NCBI GenBank assembly: GCA_965206405.1
Contig: CBDBJQ010000006.1
Span: 1,612,001 to 1,676,000, forward strand
Direction of reading: 5' to 3'
Length of the DNA: 64,000 bases
Origin: CBDBJQ01 sp965206405
Lineage (GTDB): Bacteria; Pseudomonadota; Alphaproteobacteria; UBA8366
Part shown: positions 62,778 to 64,000 of the stretch, one piece after another
Layout: the number at the start of each line of letters is the position of its first letter
How positions within the stretch are numbered: the first letter of the stretch is position 1
Translations under genes and position numbers: made by a program
The notes under the pieces: model-generated
Database searches by the model: none
The model's input: the letters and a program-made list of their open reading frames with translations, nothing else
Told to the model about the DNA's origin: nothing

Positions 62778-63276
62778 TTAGTACATCGCATCAATGATGA
62801 GAAACGGGAACGACCCCAGGGGGCGTTCATTGAAAGCGCGGACACGGGCATCCAGCGCGGAGCATAACTGGCTGGCTGTCGATTTTGAAAAATGCGCCCC
62901 GCATAGTTCTTCGGTGACTTTTGTGACCTTGCGGGTAGAAATGCCGTTCAGCACCATCTCCATCAGCGCCAGAACAAAGGCCTGCTCGGAACGCTGGTAG
63001 CGGACCAAATATTTCCGTTGGAAACCACCCGTCCCGAAACTGCGGCACGCGTAGCCTGACAGGGCCAACACGGGTGTAGAGCGTTCGGGCCCGCATGCCG
63101 TTTCCATAGCCTCCTCGCTCCTCGTTGCGTTCATAGCGCTCGGCCCCGATCTGTTCCGTCGCCTGCGCTTCAAGCACCTGGTTCAAAACAGCCTCCAAAA
63201 GTTGCGCAAAACCACTGCTTTCGCTCATCAGGCTCGACAGTAACGGCCCCGGTAGCTTAATCTCGTAATCGGTCAT
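62778..63276 (-). pseudogene. IS256-family transposase remnant (frameshifted, C-terminally truncated)
   Basis: Reading from ATG 63276 the N-terminal part is IS256-like (LEAQATEQIGAERYERNEERGGYGNG, ARTLYTRVGPVRLRVPQFRDG). Near 63000-63009 the frame shifts by +1 (TTTGGTC where the family has TTTGAG-CGC) and continues in the second frame with RYQRSEQAFVLALMEM, LNGISTRKVTKVTEELCG and FPFLIIDAMY, which carries only the first catalytic Asp of the DDE triad. It stops at 62778. About 165 of the usual roughly 400 residues remain, so it is inactive. Confidence 0.9.
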
Positions 63277-63384
63277 CTCGGTATCTCCGTAATTTGACGT
63301 GGGTGTTATCGCCAAACTTACAGAGTACAGCCGAGATAGCCGACTCAAAATAAAACCTCAGAATTTACAGCAGAATACGGACAC
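62778..63384 (-). mobile_element. Truncated IS256-family insertion sequence remnant
   Basis: Comprises the transposase pseudogene plus the segment upstream to about 63384. On the - strand this end begins GTGTCCGTATTCTGCTGTA (63384-63366), like terminal inverted repeats of IS256-type elements, which would place the element edge some 19 bp before the cas3 start codon. The opposite end is lost. The exact boundary is an inference. Confidence 0.6.
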
Positions 63385-63402
63385 TATCGAAAGGGATGTA
63401 GA

Positions 63403-64000
63403 ATGCACGCATGGGGTAAAGTAGATAACAAAACTGGTTTGCAACATCATCTTGCGCATCATAGCGCTGATGTCGCTGCAACGTTGACCGCCCTCTTAAA
63501 CATTCCTTCTTTTCAGGCGCGGGCAGAGCAAGCCGCAGAATGCGATTTAACGATTGAGAAAATTTCATGTCTTGGTGCTTTGGCTTTCCTTCACGATATT
63601 GGCAAACTTGCCCCTGGCTTCCAGGTAAAAGCACTTGCCCTAGCCGATGCCCTAGCCGATCCCCTTATCCCGACCCCGCGTGATCATATAAAATGCGGTT
63701 GGAAGTGGTATTCACAAGATCGAAAACCGGAAAACGCGCTCGCTGGTCATGCCGTGCATATTGCAAAATGGCCAAACATCAAAGATTGGTTCTCGGTGCT
63801 CTTTGCACATCATGGGCGTCCGGTTCCGCATCCGAATGAAGACTGGGGACAAGATGCCTTCCGCTCAATTCCTCATTACGACTGGGAAGCTGAAGAGTGT
63901 CAGATGGGCGAAGCACTGATTTCTTGGTTCCCGGACATCCGCGAGAATATGCCACCACCACTCAACCCAGCTTTCGCACACTTATTTGCCGGACTTCTTG
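63403..64000 (+). CDS. cas3: CRISPR-associated nuclease/helicase Cas3, N-terminal HD domain (partial)
   Basis: 199 codons visible, cut by the window end. The protein opens with AWGKVDNK and carries an HD nuclease plan with the order of metal ligands seen in type I Cas3: H19/H20 in HHLAHHSADVAA, H64-D65 in AFLHDIGKLAPGFQ (with K68), H116 in LAGHAVHIAKW, H136-H137 in LFAHHGRP, and FAHLFAGLL at the end. The arrangement is closest to type I-E Cas3 (W-G-K, then D-V-A-A, H-D-I-G-K, F-Q, H-H-G, L-A-G). The superfamily 2 helicase part lies outside. Base composition is visibly more AT-rich than the rest, and codon use differs (TTA, CTT, AAA), suggesting acquired DNA. An in-frame 12-bp duplication gives ALADALAD. 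Confidence 0.87.
   Translation, partial: MHAWGKVDNKTGLQHHLAHHSADVAATLTALLNIPSFQARAEQAAECDLTIEKISCLGALAFLHDIGKLAPGFQVKALALADALADPLIPTPRDHIKCGWKWYSQDRKPENALAGHAVHIAKWPNIKDWFSVLFAHHGRPVPHPNEDWGQDAFRSIPHYDWEAEECQMGEALISWFPDIRENMPPPLNPAFAHLFAGLL
63637..63660. repeat. 12-bp in-frame duplication inside the cas3 HD domain
   Basis: GCCCTAGCCGAT at 63637-63648 and 63649-63660, coding ALADALAD at residues 79-86, directly after the HD-G-K-L-A-P-G-F-Q motif. It keeps frame. Confidence 0.85.

Noticed and set aside
1..64000. tRNA, rRNA or known riboswitch genes
   Set aside because: Reading intergenic regions on both strands gave no cloverleaf or conserved riboswitch pattern that I could support by eye; tRNAscan or Infernal would be needed to be sure.

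Overview
This is a GC-rich chromosomal window that looks alphaproteobacterial, most like Rhodospirillales. The indicators are the order aroQ-accB-accC-aat next to DUF2155, MlaD and NDUFA12-family genes; a phasin; a clpS-clpA pair; an H-NS-family protein; and many fatty-acid/CoA, SDR, glutathione-transferase-fold and tripartite-tricarboxylate genes. The taxonomic call rests on gene content only; no rRNA or tRNA gene was seen.

Layout. 1-1643: a receiver/PP2C phosphatase/HATPase fusion that leaves the window at its left edge. 1.9-7.4 kb (+): DsbA-like thiol oxidoreductase, GST, crotonase, then aroQ, accB, accC and aat. 7.5-9.3 kb (-): NDUFA12, two MlaD-type genes and a DUF2155 gene. 9.6-12.1 kb (+): RidA-like, MFS and H-NS-like genes. 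12.3-15 kb: amidohydrolase and a FemAB/GNAT-like protein, divergent. 15-18.7 kb (-): clpS, clpA and a phasin with a terminator and candidate PhaR sites. 19.1-24.2 kb: D,D-carboxypeptidase, ugd, galU, a membrane DnaJ protein and a VWA protein. 24.3-30.8 kb: molybdopterin oxidoreductase, then a + strand cluster of SDR, acyl-CoA ligase, HCCA isomerase and leucine-type dehydrogenase. 30.8-33.6 kb (-): FbpA/FbpB-type ferric-iron transporter without its ATPase. 34-42 kb: MFS, cupin, HIU-hydrolase-like, ThDP enzyme, GST and tctB-tctA-tctC. 42.3-46.4 kb (-): S41 protease, tandem Usp and SLC13 transporter. 46.7-49.5 kb (+): two tandem paralogous MFS genes. 49.6-62.4 kb: class A PBP, LLM flavin enzyme, NUDIX, MlaF-like ATPase, thioesterase, Ldh-type dehydrogenase, acyl-CoA ligase, an unknown gene, a PLP sulfur-amino-acid enzyme, metal-type permease with ArsR regulator, HCCA isomerase and an atypical SDR.

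Right end, 62.4-64 kb: the character changes. A truncated, frameshifted IS256-family transposase lies about 20 bp upstream of a visibly more AT-rich gene whose first 199 codons encode a Cas3-type HD nuclease domain. This is most likely the first gene of a type I (I-E-like) CRISPR-Cas locus that continues past the window.

Two themes recur. Core housekeeping operons (acetyl-CoA carboxylase, Clp, cell-wall sugar precursors, outer-membrane lipid handling) alternate with catabolic and transport cassettes. In addition, at least a dozen short perfect or near-perfect tandem duplications (10-23 bp units, each of unrelated sequence) sit mostly at gene ends; five include the stop codon of the adjacent gene. 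I found no CRISPR array, prophage or complete insertion sequence inside the window.
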